Assembly (NCBI RefSeq): GCF_000828715.1 | Contig: NZ_AP014583.1 | Coordinates: 2,788,001-2,852,000 of the forward strand | DNA length: 64,000 bases | Source of the DNA: Winogradskyella sp. PG-2 | GTDB taxonomy: Bacteria; Bacteroidota; Bacteroidia; Flavobacteriales; Flavobacteriaceae | Direction: 5' to 3' | Part shown: positions 53,127-62,013 of the stretch, in pieces | Position numbering within the stretch: position 1 is the stretch's first letter | How the letters are laid out: every line of letters begins with the position of its first letter | Made by a program: the position numbers and the translations under genes | The notes under the pieces: generated by a model | Database searches by the model: none | Told to the model about the DNA's origin: nothing | The model's input: only the letters and a program-made list of their open reading frames with translations

Positions 53127-54573
53127 CTTCAAACATTAATTCTTTGATTCTAGAGTTTAATTTTGGGGTTTTTACTTCTTCAAGCTTAGTATCATCGTTA
53201 AGATTAGATTGAGAAGATCTATCAGCGGATGTAATATCTGCAATTGCTGCCAATAAAAGTGGTTCTGAAATTTCTCCTAAGGTACCAAAAGTACTTGGTG
53301 TCTCAATTACCGTAATGTTTGGAGTCAAGCCATTTGCAGGCACAAGTTCATCATTAACATTGGTTGAATTAGCAATAAGAGGAATTAATGCGTAAGTATG
53401 ATTAGAATTTACATTATTCCCACTAAAATCTGGCGAGTCAAAAAGAAGTCTATTGGCTTGTGTCTTACCTGCTGTGTTATCACCAATATGAATAACTTCA
53501 ATATAAGACCTAAGACTGTTAATTAGTAATTCACTTGCAGATGCAGAGCTAGAAGTTGTTAAAACATAAACTTTACTTAAATTCAAGCTATTTATTGCTG
53601 AATTATCTTCTAATGCGTTTACGAAATTAAAATTCCTATTCTGAATTAGTTGGTTGTTATTGTAAAATAATTTTGAAAAGATTTGATCAGTAAACTGCCC
53701 TGTAACCATACTACCTAAATTAGCTGCAGTTTGTATTACACCTCCACCATTATACCTCAGGTCAATTACTAATTCGGAAACTCCAGCTGCACTAAATTGG
53801 CCAAAAGCATCATTTAAAGAACTATTAAAATTGCTGTTAAAACCATTATACATTAAATAACCAACACTAGTATTTGTGAGGTTTATAATCTTAGTAAGAT
53901 GCACAGGATTTTCATTATAAGCAACTTTGGTTAAGTCTGTGCTTTGTCCATTTAGTGTTATAATATCATCTGCAGATTCTGGTGTACCATTATTGTCATA
54001 ATCTGCAAAATTTAAAACATAAGAATTTTGACTTAGTAGACTATTAATGTTATCTGTAGTTAAATTAGTACCATCAACTGCTCTAAAGATTTGTCCGCGT
54101 AGTAAACCTAAGTCATCCGCAACGCTATTATTTAATACAAGGGAAATAGCTCCAAATACTTCCGTACTACTTCCAGGAACTAGATACAATCTAAATTCAA
54201 TTCCGTTACTTAAAATAGTACCTTCTTGTTGATTTAGTATATCTAAATAATTTGGAACAATTGCACTAAACGGATCTGATGGTTCAAAAATTAAAGTTTC
54301 AAATAAGTCTTCAGGTGTAGCAAATCCCTCAATATAATCTGAGTATTCTTCGGTCTTTTCATATCTATTGTCTATACCATTAATACCAAATCTATCATTG
54401 GTTAGGTCGGGAACATTGTCATTTGCATTGTATAGATAATACGCATTCATAGCTTTCCAAACAAAATCATTAATGTCTGCACCAGCGATAGCATTATCAT
54501 CTAAATCTTCAAAACAACTTGTTAGAGTTAAAGCTACTAATGAAGTTAGTAGTAGAGCTTTAATGTTTTTCAT
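53122..54573 (-). CDS. S41-family peptidase lipoprotein
   Basis: The start is taken at the ATG at 54573, which gives a lipoprotein signal with Cys20 (LTLTSC). The upstream start at 54600 would add nine charged residues ahead of it. The product is about 483 residues with a short N-terminal domain, a PDZ-like region and a tail-specific-protease (S41/CtpA) catalytic domain: LVIDLRYNGGGVIQTAANLG in part, the nucleophile Ser in TTSSSASASELLINSL, and the Lys in NTAGKTQ. It probably degrades misfolded or specific envelope proteins. It is divergent from the third ECF unit. Confidence 0.88.
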   Translation of the reverse strand: MKNIKALLLTSLVALTLTSCFEDLDDNAIAGADINDFVWKAMNAYYLYNANDNVPDLTNDRFGINGIDNRYEKTEEYSDYIEGFATPEDLFETLIFEPSDPFSAIVPNYLDILNQQEGTILSNGIEFRLYLVPGSSTEVFGAISLVLNNSVADDLGLLRGQIFRAVDGTNLTTDNINSLLSQNSYVLNFADYDNNGTPESADDIITLNGQSTDLTKVAYNENPVHLTKIINLTNTSVGYLMYNGFNSNFNSSLNDAFGQFSAAGVSELVIDLRYNGGGVIQTAANLGSMVTGQFTDQIFSKLFYNNNQLIQNRNFNFVNALEDNSAINSLNLSKVYVLTTSSSASASELLINSLRSYIEVIHIGDNTAGKTQANRLLFDSPDFSGNNVNSNHTYALIPLIANSTNVNDELVPANGLTPNITVIETPSTFGTLGEISEPLLLAAIADITSADRSSQSNLNDDTKLEEVKTPKLNSRIKELMFEE

Positions 54574-54672
54574 AATTTCTTTTTCTTTTATAAATAGCAA
54601 TCTTTTATTTCTGTTAGTAAAACTCTAAATTTACTTACAATATTGCGAAGAAAAAAAACTTTGTAACAAAAA

Positions 54673-54720
54673 GTAAAGTGTATCGTCGTAATAATGAAGG
54701 CGAATAAATATCGACTTTAC
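54673..54720. repeat. Widely spaced inverted repeat upstream of ECF sigma 3
   Basis: GTAAAGT (54673-54679) and ACTTTAC (54714-54720) are exact inverted copies 34 nt apart in the region between the S41 gene and the sigma gene. It might mark a looped or two-site operator. The arms are short, so chance is possible. Confidence 0.3.
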
Positions 54721-54736
54721 CAATCAACCAGAAGTA

Positions 54737-55246
54737 ATGAGGCAAGCAGATTTTGTAAGCTTAGTAATGCCATTTAAGGACAAAGTATTTCGTTTAGCCA
54801 AACGATTACTAGTTTCTCGTGAAGAAGCGGAAGATGCTACACAAGAGATTCTCTTAAAATTATGGAAGAATAAGCAGAAGATTGTTGAATATAAAAATGT
54901 AGAAGCGTTTTCAATGACAATGACTAAGAATTTTTGTTTAGATCGTTTAAAATCGAAACAAGCTCAGAATTTAAAAATTGTTCATAGTAATTATACGAAT
55001 AACGATTCGTCATTACAACAACAAGTAGAAGCTAGAGATAGTATGGACTGGGTGTCTAGAATTATGGAAGACTTACCAGAGCAACAAAAAATAATAGTGC
55101 AGCTAAGAGATATAGAGCAATATGATTTTGCCGAAATTTCTAAAATGCTAGACATGAATGAAACTGCAATACGAGTTGCATTATCTAGAGCACGAAAAAC
55201 AATAAGAGAAAAATTAACTAATACACATAGATATGGTATTAAATAA
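54737..55246 (+). CDS. ECF-type RNA polymerase sigma factor 3
   Basis: A 169-residue ECF sigma factor. Region 2 is about 8-75 (SREEAEDATQEILLKLWKN, VEAFSMTMTKNFCLDRLKS). Region 4 is about 105-160 (LPEQQKIIVQLRDIEQYDFAEI, LDMNETAIRVALSRARKTI). It overlaps the following gene by 14 nt, which suggests translational coupling. It heads a four-gene unit with an anti-sigma-like membrane protein and two DUF4252 proteins. Confidence 0.93.
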   Translation: MRQADFVSLVMPFKDKVFRLAKRLLVSREEAEDATQEILLKLWKNKQKIVEYKNVEAFSMTMTKNFCLDRLKSKQAQNLKIVHSNYTNNDSSLQQQVEARDSMDWVSRIMEDLPEQQKIIVQLRDIEQYDFAEISKMLDMNETAIRVALSRARKTIREKLTNTHRYGIK

Positions 55247-55727
55247 TATAGAAGAATTATTAGAAAAGTATAACAATGCTGAAACTTCACTAAAGGAAGA
55301 AGCGCAATTAAAAGCGTATTTCGCAAGTGATGGTGTAGCTACTCATTTAGAGCATTATAAACCAATGTTTCAATACTTTTCTTTATCTCAACAAGAGCAG
55401 TATACCAAAGACGTTCCATTAAACACTAAGAAAACAAAATTGTACCAATGGATTTCTGTCGCAGCTGTAGCCGTTCTAATGCTTGGTATTTTTATTCCTA
55501 ACTGGCAAGGTGAAGGCAGAACATTTGCTAGCCTTAGTCAACAAGAACAAGAAGCTTACACTAAAACAATGGAAGCTTTTAAACTTGTTTCAATTGGAAT
55601 GAATGAAGGCAAGCAACAACTTAATTCACTGGCTATGGTCTCTGATAATTTAAATCAAGGGATTGAAGAGGCAAGTAGATTAAGTGAATTTTCAAAAACA
55701 ACAAATAAAATTTTTAAAAACAAGTAA
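55233..55727 (+). CDS. Probable membrane anti-sigma factor for ECF sigma 3
   Basis: A 164-residue protein: a soluble N-terminal part (about 1-70), one membrane span (YQWISVAAVAVLMLGIFI, about 71-89), and an outer helical part rich in Gln and Glu. The start overlaps the sigma gene. It has no ZAS zinc motif. As with the other two ECF units in this window, position and topology support an anti-sigma role. Confidence 0.72.
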   Translation: MVLNNIEELLEKYNNAETSLKEEAQLKAYFASDGVATHLEHYKPMFQYFSLSQQEQYTKDVPLNTKKTKLYQWISVAAVAVLMLGIFIPNWQGEGRTFASLSQQEQEAYTKTMEAFKLVSIGMNEGKQQLNSLAMVSDNLNQGIEEASRLSEFSKTTNKIFKNK

Positions 55728-55747
55728 CACGCAAAAATTAAGAAAAC

Positions 55748-56320
55748 ATGAAAAAAGTAATTGTAATAATCGCACTAATTGTAGCACCAATGTTATCAGG
55801 AGCTCAAAGTATATTCGACAAGTTCGAAGATATGCCAGAAGTAGCTTCAGTTATAGTAAATCAGAAAATGTTTAGTATGATAGCTAGTATTGATGTAGAT
55901 ATGGATGACCCAGAAGCACAAGAGTACATGAATATGGTAAAGAAAATCACTGGACTTAAAGTTTTTACAACTGGAGACGATAAAGTGTCAGCAGACATGA
56001 AAGCTACTGTAACAAAGTATTTAAAATCATCTGACCTAGAAGAATTAATGAGAATTAAGGATGGTGACCAAACGGTAAAGTTTTACGTAAAAGAAGGAAA
56101 AGACGAAAATCACGTTAAAGAATTATTAATGTATGTAAGTGGACTTAAGGAAATGACTAAAGGACAAAACATTGAAATTAATGGTAAAAAACGTGAATTT
56201 GAAACTGTTTTATTATCGTTAACAGGTGATATTGATTTAAGACAAGTATCTAAAATCACAAACCAGATGGATATTCCAGGTGGAGAGCAGTTAAAGAAAG
56301 CTGGAGAAAAGAAAAACTAG
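55748..56320 (+). CDS. Exported DUF4252 protein
   Basis: A 190-residue protein with a signal peptide (residues 1-20, LIVAPMLSGAQS) and a DUF4252 domain (FDKFEDMPEVASVIVNQKMF, later LKVFTTGDDKVSADMKATV and VKFYVKEGKDENHVKELLMY). DUF4252 is almost confined to Bacteroidota; its function is unknown. It lies 20 nt after the anti-sigma gene and 5 nt before a second DUF4252 gene, so it is likely a target or regulator of this ECF unit. Confidence 0.88.
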   Translation: MKKVIVIIALIVAPMLSGAQSIFDKFEDMPEVASVIVNQKMFSMIASIDVDMDDPEAQEYMNMVKKITGLKVFTTGDDKVSADMKATVTKYLKSSDLEELMRIKDGDQTVKFYVKEGKDENHVKELLMYVSGLKEMTKGQNIEINGKKREFETVLLSLTGDIDLRQVSKITNQMDIPGGEQLKKAGEKKN

Positions 56321-56325
56321 TAACA

Positions 56326-56871
56326 ATGATAGAATCAATCAAAAAATCAATGGTAATGTTCCTTTTGGTTACGGCTTTTACAAGTTGTAACCAAGGGGCA
56401 ACGTTGCAAACGTATTATGTAGATAACGAATTAAAACCAGGTTTTGCTTCGTTTGATGTGCCAGCAAGTTTTGTAGATGTTGATGGTATTGAAATGACAG
56501 ATCAACAACGAGAAGCTTATGAGTCTGTAGATAAATTAAACGTATTAACTTATATCGAAGAGAATACTGATGCAGATGAATATAAAGTAGAATTAGAGAA
56601 AGTAAAAGTTATTATAAAGAATCCTAAGTACGAAGAATTAATGCGAGGAGGAAATTCAACAGATGGAAAATTCGTGGTGAAGTTTTTAGGTGAAGTAGAT
56701 AATATAGATGAACTTATTGTTTTTGGCAATGCTACAGATAAGGGCTTTATGATTGCAAGAATTTTAGGTGATGATATGAATGCTGGAAAATTAATGTCTT
56801 TACAATCGGTTTTGAAAGATGCAAAATTTGAAGACACTAATCTTAATGGCTTAACAGACTTTTTTAAATAA
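56326..56871 (+). CDS. DUF4252-like lipoprotein
   Basis: A 181-residue lipoprotein (lipobox TAFTSC, Cys21). The body has the same layout as the preceding DUF4252 protein (LNVLTYIEENTDADEYKVEL, VVKFLGEVDNIDELIVFGNA), so the two are paralogues, one soluble and one membrane-anchored. It is the last gene of the ECF unit and is followed by the hairpin at 56915. Confidence 0.85.
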   Translation: MIESIKKSMVMFLLVTAFTSCNQGATLQTYYVDNELKPGFASFDVPASFVDVDGIEMTDQQREAYESVDKLNVLTYIEENTDADEYKVELEKVKVIIKNPKYEELMRGGNSTDGKFVVKFLGEVDNIDELIVFGNATDKGFMIARILGDDMNAGKLMSLQSVLKDAKFEDTNLNGLTDFFK

Positions 56872-56906
56872 ACTTATTTAAATAAAACTGACAAATTATT
56901 TAAATG

Positions 56907-57134
56907 TTAATGAGAATCGCTTTGAATTTTATCTTCAAGGCGATTTTTTTTTGTATAATTTTTTAAAGCAAAATTTACAGCGACAAATACTAGTAATATA
57001 AAAGAAGAAAACAAGAGTGCTTTAATAATAAAATAGTCTAAAACTCCCAATAATCCACCAATAAAGAAACCCAGTGTAATTGCAACTACAAATAGTAGCG
57101 CTATTGAATTTTTATTTAAAGAGAATAGTTGCAT
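56907..57134 (-). CDS. Small membrane protein of unknown function
   Basis: A 75-residue protein with two membrane spans (about 10-30 and 36-55) and a charged C-terminal tail (KNYTKKNRLEDKIQSDSH). It begins 11 nt after the purB stop on the same strand and is probably cotranscribed with purB. No family is recognised. Its last codons form part of the convergent terminator hairpin. Confidence 0.7.
   Translation of the reverse strand: MQLFSLNKNSIALLFVVAITLGFFIGGLLGVLDYFIIKALLFSSFILLVFVAVNFALKNYTKKNRLEDKIQSDSH
56915..56952 (+). terminator. Terminator of the ECF/DUF4252 unit
   Basis: AATCGCTTTGAA pairs with TTCAAGGCGATT (one G-U pair) and is followed by a run of eight T. It overlaps the end of the minus-strand gene at 56907. 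Confidence 0.85.
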
Positions 57135-57145
57135 CTGCTATAATT

Positions 57146-58489
57146 TTATATACCTGTATAATTACTTGGCGTAATTGCTTTCAATTCTAATTTAATCGTA
57201 TTAGAAACCTCTAATGTATCAATAAAATTTGAAATAGAACTCTGAGTAATAGCAGTATTGGTTCTTGTAAGCCCTTTTAGTGCCTCATAAGGATTAGGAT
57301 AACTTTCTCGCCTTAAAACGGTTTGAATAGCTTCAGCAACAACTGCCCAGTTATTTTCTAGGTCTTGCAAAAACTTAGCTTCGTTCAATAATAATTTACC
57401 TAAACCTTTAACTGTAGATTTAAAAGCAATAATAGTATGGCCAAATGGTACACCAACATTTCGTAAAACTGTACTATCAGTAAGATCTCGTTGTAATCTA
57501 GATACTGGTAGTTTAGCAGATAAGTGCTCAAAAATAGCGTTGGCAATACCTAAATTTCCTTCACTATTTTCAAAATCAATTGGATTTACTTTGTGTGGCA
57601 TAGCTGAACTACCTACCTCACCAGCTTTAATTTTTTGTTTAAAATAGTCCATAGATACATAAGTCCATATATCTCTATCTAAATCTAAAATAATAGTGTT
57701 GATTCGTTTTATGGCATCAAATAAAGCAGCCATATGATCATAATGTTCTATTTGAGTTGTCGGGAATGAATGCTGTAAGCCTAATTTTTCTTGTACAAAT
57801 TGTGTTCCAAAAGCTTTCCAGTCTATATTAGGATAAGCCACCTTATGTGCATTAAAATTACCAGTAGCACCACCAAATTTTGCAGCACTAGGTACATCGT
57901 TTAGTAAATTAAATTGCTCTTTTAATCGAACAACAAATACATCTAATTCTTTTCCTAAACGTGTTGGTGAAGCTGGTTGACCATGTGTTCTTGCTAACAT
58001 AGGTATATCTGCCCAATCTGATGCTAGTTGCTCTATCTTTTCTAATAAGTTGAAATATTCTGGTACATAGACAGCATTCATAGCTTCCTTAATACTTAAA
58101 GGAATTGCTGTGTTATTAATATCTTGAGATGTTAAACCAAAATGGATAAACTCTTTGTAATCCGATAAATCTAAAGCGTCAAATTTTTCTTTTATATAGT
58201 ACTCAACAGCTTTTACATCATGATTGGTGATCTTTTCAATTTCTTTAATAGCTGAAGCATCTACTGAAGTGAAATTCTTGTAGATGTATCTTAAATCTTC
58301 AAACACCGAACTAGAAATTGATTCTAGCTGAGGTAACGGTTGCTCACACAAGGCAATAAAGTATTCTATCTCTACTAAAACACGATATTTAATCAATGCT
58401 TCTTCAGAAAAATAATTACCTAAAGCTTCTACTTTAGATCTGTATCTGCCATCTATTGGTGAAATTGCGCTAAGTGCTGAGAGTGCCAT
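57146..58489 (-). CDS. purB: Adenylosuccinate lyase
   Basis: A 447-residue lyase of the aspartase/fumarase superfamily that acts twice in purine synthesis (SAICAR to AICAR, and adenylosuccinate to AMP). The superfamily signature is GSSAMPHKVNPIDFENSEG (in part) at about 290-305, with the catalytic serine in its flexible loop. LARTHGQPASPTRLGKELDV gives the catalytic histidine. The length fits the E. coli-like subclass. A minus-strand TATCTTTG -7 box is at 58513-58520. Confidence 0.95.
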   Translation of the reverse strand: MALSALSAISPIDGRYRSKVEALGNYFSEEALIKYRVLVEIEYFIALCEQPLPQLESISSSVFEDLRYIYKNFTSVDASAIKEIEKITNHDVKAVEYYIKEKFDALDLSDYKEFIHFGLTSQDINNTAIPLSIKEAMNAVYVPEYFNLLEKIEQLASDWADIPMLARTHGQPASPTRLGKELDVFVVRLKEQFNLLNDVPSAAKFGGATGNFNAHKVAYPNIDWKAFGTQFVQEKLGLQHSFPTTQIEHYDHMAALFDAIKRINTIILDLDRDIWTYVSMDYFKQKIKAGEVGSSAMPHKVNPIDFENSEGNLGIANAIFEHLSAKLPVSRLQRDLTDSTVLRNVGVPFGHTIIAFKSTVKGLGKLLLNEAKFLQDLENNWAVVAEAIQTVLRRESYPNPYEALKGLTRTNTAITQSSISNFIDTLEVSNTIKLELKAITPSNYTGI

Positions 58490-58512
58490 TTATGTTGAGA
58501 TTTTTGAAGCAT

Positions 58513-58520
58513 CAAAGATA
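58513..58520 (-). promoter_or_regulatory. -7 promoter element of purB
   Basis: Minus-strand TATCTTTG, consensus, 24 nt before the purB ATG. Confidence 0.55.
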
Positions 58521-58583
58521 GGGAAGTAAGTTAAAATTTACGAGTTATAAGTTGAGAGTTTTACAAAGTTTTTAACCTTTATA

Positions 58584-59147
58584 TCAACGCTTTATTTTCT
58601 TCAAAATATGTCGTGCTCTCGCTTTAAAACCAGAACTCTGCATCTGAAAATCGCGTTCTAAAATAATGGCTAATTCTGGGTGAATCCAATCATATTCGGT
58701 GCCTAATAGATATAAGCTATTCATACTATATGCCTTAGGAGCTATTTTTTCGTCATTAATCATCCAATCAAAACAGGCTTCTATCATATGTTCTTTATGA
58801 ACAGGTGTTAAAGCTTGTTTAATTTTGGATGCTTCTTTTCCGTAATAGACTTTTGTTAAAAGCTCGCATATTTTTGCTACTGGTCTTACTGCAGGATCTA
58901 AGTGAACTTTAGACATATTTTCAGTAAACGTATCTAAATAAGGAATAATAGCTTCTAGAGTGTTACTACACATAAACTCAAAAACCCAAGCGGCTCTGCA
59001 AGACACTTTATCATCAACCTCAAAAAGAATCTCTAACAATGGATGTATTAATTTAGGATTATCAATTACCATATTAGCATAGAATAGCCGCTTTTCACTA
59101 GAGTGATTTACGTTTCCTAATTCTTTATAAAGTTCTGTTTTAGTCAA
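58584..59147 (-). CDS. HEAT-like repeat protein next to purB
   Basis: A 187-residue all-helical protein (PKLIHPLLEILFEVDDKVSC, SKVHLDPAVRPVAKICELLT, KARARHILKKIKR). The helix pattern suggests HEAT/ARM-like repeats. Homologues in flavobacteria are often labelled 'adenylosuccinate lyase' only because they adjoin purB; no lyase motif is present, so I do not transfer that name. It is likely cytoplasmic and may bind a protein partner. Confidence 0.72.
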   Translation of the reverse strand: MTKTELYKELGNVNHSSEKRLFYANMVIDNPKLIHPLLEILFEVDDKVSCRAAWVFEFMCSNTLEAIIPYLDTFTENMSKVHLDPAVRPVAKICELLTKVYYGKEASKIKQALTPVHKEHMIEACFDWMINDEKIAPKAYSMNSLYLLGTEYDWIHPELAIILERDFQMQSSGFKARARHILKKIKR

Positions 59148-59186
59148 TAGAAATTGATTAATTTTAGACTTCTAAATTAATCAAAA

Positions 59187-59660
59187 ATGAAGATTTTAAA
59201 AAAACTTGGACTATTACTTTTGGTCGTTTTTCTAATTGCTCAATTCTTTGGACCAGAAAAGAATGATGGTGCTATTGCTACTGTTGATGCTTTTTTTGCA
59301 GATACTAATCCACCAGAAGATGTAAAAATGATTTTAAAAACTGCTTGTATAGATTGTCATAGTGATAGTACGCGTTATCCTTGGTATAATTCAATTACAC
59401 CAGTTAACTATTGGTTAGCAGATCATATAGATCATGGTAAAGGCCATTTTAATGTTTCTAAATGGAATGACTATTCTGATAAGAAAAAAGATCATAAGCT
59501 AGATGAACTCATAGAAATGGTTGAGGTTAAAGAAATGCCCTTACCAAGTTATACATGGACGCATGGTGATGCTAATTTATCTCAAGAGCAAATCGATGCT
59601 GTTACCTCATGGGCAAAAACCGTGAGGCTTAAATATGCGTTTTTAAAGGAGCCACAATAG
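59187..59660 (+). CDS. Membrane-anchored haem-binding domain protein
   Basis: A 157-residue protein with an N-terminal hydrophobic anchor (7-22) and a haem-binding domain whose CxxCH motif is C54-I-D-C57-H58 (in TACIDCHSDSTRYPWY). Further conserved residues include ITPVNYWLADHI and WTHGDANLS. The family (haem_bd) holds c-type haem and faces the periplasm. The electron partner is unknown. The next gene begins directly at its stop codon. Confidence 0.88.
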   Translation: MKILKKLGLLLLVVFLIAQFFGPEKNDGAIATVDAFFADTNPPEDVKMILKTACIDCHSDSTRYPWYNSITPVNYWLADHIDHGKGHFNVSKWNDYSDKKKDHKLDELIEMVEVKEMPLPSYTWTHGDANLSQEQIDAVTSWAKTVRLKYAFLKEPQ

Positions 59661-60893
59661 GTGAATATAAAACTTTTAATTATTGGTTTTGTTTGGCCAG
59701 AACCTAAAAGCTCTGCTGCTGGTAGTAGAATGCTTCAGTTAATAGAACAATTTCAAAATCAAGGTTATGAGATTACGTTTGTTTCAGCTGCCAAGACATC
59801 AGATAATACATTTGATTTATCTGAAATAGGTGTAACAACTAAAAATATTCTCCTGAACGATTCGTCTTTTGATGAATTTGTTTCTCAATTAAAACCAAAT
59901 ATTGTTTTGTTTGACCGATTTATGACGGAAGAACAATATGGTTGGCGAGTGGCTGAGAGATGCTCTAATGCATTACGTATTTTAGATACCGAAGATTTTC
60001 ATGGACTCAGAAAGGCTAGGGAAATGGCTTTAAAAGAAAATGTTGAGGTTTCTGTAGAACATTTACAAAATGATATTACTAAACGCGAGATAGCAAGTAT
60101 CTATCGTTGTGACTTAAGCCTAATAATTTCTGAAGCTGAAATAGAGATTCTAATTACACAGTTTAAAATAGATAAACGTTTATTCTATTACTTACCCTTT
60201 TTGTTAGGACCTATTTCTAAAGCTGAAGTTGAACAATTACCAAGTTTTGAAGACAGACAACACTTTATTACCATTGGTAACTTTTTACATGCACCTAACT
60301 ACGACGCGGTTTTATATCTAAAGCAATTCATTTGGCCATTAATACGGCAACAATTACCAAATGCAGAAATGCATATATATGGTGCATACGAATCTCAGAA
60401 AATATCTCAGTTAAATAATACCAAAGAAGGTTTTTTAATTAAAGGTTTTGCTGAAGATGTTAATGGGGTAATGCAAAACGCAAAAGTTTGTTTAGTGCCT
60501 TTACGTTTTGGTGCAGGACTAAAAGGTAAGTTAGTTGATGCTATGCAAAATGGTACACCTTGTATAATGTCTAATATTGCTGCTGAAGGTATGTTTGGTG
60601 CGCTACAGCCGAATGGGTTTGTTGAAGATATTCCTGAAAATTTTGCCAATAAAGCTGTTGAGCTTTACATGAATTCCAAAATTTGGAAGCAAAAAAAAGA
60701 TCTTGGTTTTAAGGTTTTAAAAAAGCATTTTATTAAAACTGATTTTGAAGATGATTTTTCTAATATGATTAAAGAACTCGCAAATAATTTAATAGAACAT
60801 CGCCAAAATAACTTTATTGGTAGTTTATTGCAACATCAAACACTTCAAAGTGTTAAGTATATGAGTAAGTGGATTGAGGAGAAAAATAGATGA
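59661..60893 (+). CDS. Glycosyltransferase (GT4-like)
   Basis: A 410-residue GT-B fold protein. It starts with GTG at 59661, directly after the TAG of the preceding gene, giving MNIKLLIIGFVWPEPKSSAA. The C-terminal half has the usual donor-site region (HFITIGNFLHAPNYDAVLYL, AKVCLVPLRFGAGLKGKLVD, GTPCIMSNIAAEGM), as in family 4 enzymes. Donor and acceptor are unknown. It could act on a surface glycan. The coding region ends in a 330-bp gap with no clear terminator. Confidence 0.85.
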   Translation: MNIKLLIIGFVWPEPKSSAAGSRMLQLIEQFQNQGYEITFVSAAKTSDNTFDLSEIGVTTKNILLNDSSFDEFVSQLKPNIVLFDRFMTEEQYGWRVAERCSNALRILDTEDFHGLRKAREMALKENVEVSVEHLQNDITKREIASIYRCDLSLIISEAEIEILITQFKIDKRLFYYLPFLLGPISKAEVEQLPSFEDRQHFITIGNFLHAPNYDAVLYLKQFIWPLIRQQLPNAEMHIYGAYESQKISQLNNTKEGFLIKGFAEDVNGVMQNAKVCLVPLRFGAGLKGKLVDAMQNGTPCIMSNIAAEGMFGALQPNGFVEDIPENFANKAVELYMNSKIWKQKKDLGFKVLKKHFIKTDFEDDFSNMIKELANNLIEHRQNNFIGSLLQHQTLQSVKYMSKWIEEKNR

Positions 60894-61224
60894 ATTTTAA
60901 ATTTCGTTTTTGTATCTGTAATTAGTCTTGTTGCCACGAGACTAAAATGCTTAAAATATAAGAACCAAATATTCATCAGCAAGGACTTTTAGAAAGGAGT
61001 TTTAAACGCAATTGTGTAGATGGTTTTTTCCAAAATAAATAAAAAACAGAGAAATATTTAAGTTTGTACAAAGTTTTGCATATTTAAATTTCCGCATGTT
61101 TTAGGCTTCAATACTTTATCAAAATTCTTTTGTAAATTTAAGGATGATAATTATAAAGTGATTAAAACCCAATTGTGTTATAAGATTACTCATTTTTTTA
61201 CAAAACAAATATTAGAGTATTTAT
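60894..61224. other. Intergenic region, 331 bp, no gene found
   Basis: A hairpin (TTAGTCTTG 60922-60930 with CGAGACTAA 60937-60945) follows the glycosyltransferase gene but has no T run, so it is a poor terminator. TAAGTTTG at 61059-61066 matches the -7 consensus without a matching -33. The rest is AT-rich sequence with no RNA or coding signal. Confidence 0.45.
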
Positions 61225-61956
61225 ATGTTTTTTGGATTAATAAATATCAATCAGATAATGAAAATTGGAAATCTTCTCATCAGTCAATATGATGGCGGAC
61301 AAAATCGACCTGTCATATTAGATGTAAAAAGAACTTTTCCTAAGCTATCCATAATTGAACAAAGTTTTGATACTGTTAATGACGAATTTGAAAATGTTAA
61401 TAAGCATTTCGAAATCCCGGCTTATCATGAAGTAGAACAAAGGCAGTATGTCATTTCTGGTAAAGTTAACCCTAATTTAAAATGGAAGGTATTTCTATTA
61501 TATTATTCTGGGGAAACGCCAGAACTTGCCAAAGAATTATGTCCTAAGACTTGCGCCCTATTAAAAAGAATTCCCAATATCTATAAAGCCTTTTTTTCTG
61601 TCTTAGAAGCTGGGAAGTCCATACCTGCACATAATGGTCCATATAGAGGTTATTTGAGATATCATTTAGGACTTAAAGTACCTAAAGTTTCACCTCCTTG
61701 TATTAGAATAAAAGACGAAATTTATCATTGGAAAGAGAGAGAAAGTATACTATTTGACGACACTTGGGAGCATGAAGTGATGAATAAATCGAATCAAGAA
61801 AGAGTGGTGTTAATTATTGATCTTTTACGTCCGTTACCATTAATACCAAATCAGGTAAATAGATTTATTGCTAATTTTCTATTAAAAAAAGTGCGGATAA
61901 AAAAAGTACTTCATGATGTTAAAAAACTAAACCTAATTGGGAAAAAGACTAAGTGA
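61225..61956 (+). CDS. Aspartyl/asparaginyl beta-hydroxylase-like protein
   Basis: A 243-residue protein of the Asp/Asn beta-hydroxylase family (non-haem iron, 2-oxoglutarate-dependent; relatives include LpxO). The metal site is visible in SIPAHNGPYRGYLRYHLGL (with His and the Arg/Tyr block) and FDDTWEHEVMN, and the 2-oxoglutarate arginine is likely in QERVVLIIDLLRPLP. An alternative start at 61258 (MKIGNLLISQYDGG) would shorten it by 11 residues; no ribosome-binding signal decides. LpxO-like enzymes hydroxylate lipid A chains, but the substrate here is open. Confidence 0.82.
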   Translation: MFFGLININQIMKIGNLLISQYDGGQNRPVILDVKRTFPKLSIIEQSFDTVNDEFENVNKHFEIPAYHEVEQRQYVISGKVNPNLKWKVFLLYYSGETPELAKELCPKTCALLKRIPNIYKAFFSVLEAGKSIPAHNGPYRGYLRYHLGLKVPKVSPPCIRIKDEIYHWKERESILFDDTWEHEVMNKSNQERVVLIIDLLRPLPLIPNQVNRFIANFLLKKVRIKKVLHDVKKLNLIGKKTK

Positions 61957-62013
61957 TTTTTTGTGTTTAACTAGTTAGAATCTTTTTTATCATTGATTGA
62001 GCAAACCAGATCA

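Noticed and set aside
60922..60945. Hairpin after the glycosyltransferase gene as a terminator
   Set aside because: The stem is fair but no T run follows on either strand.
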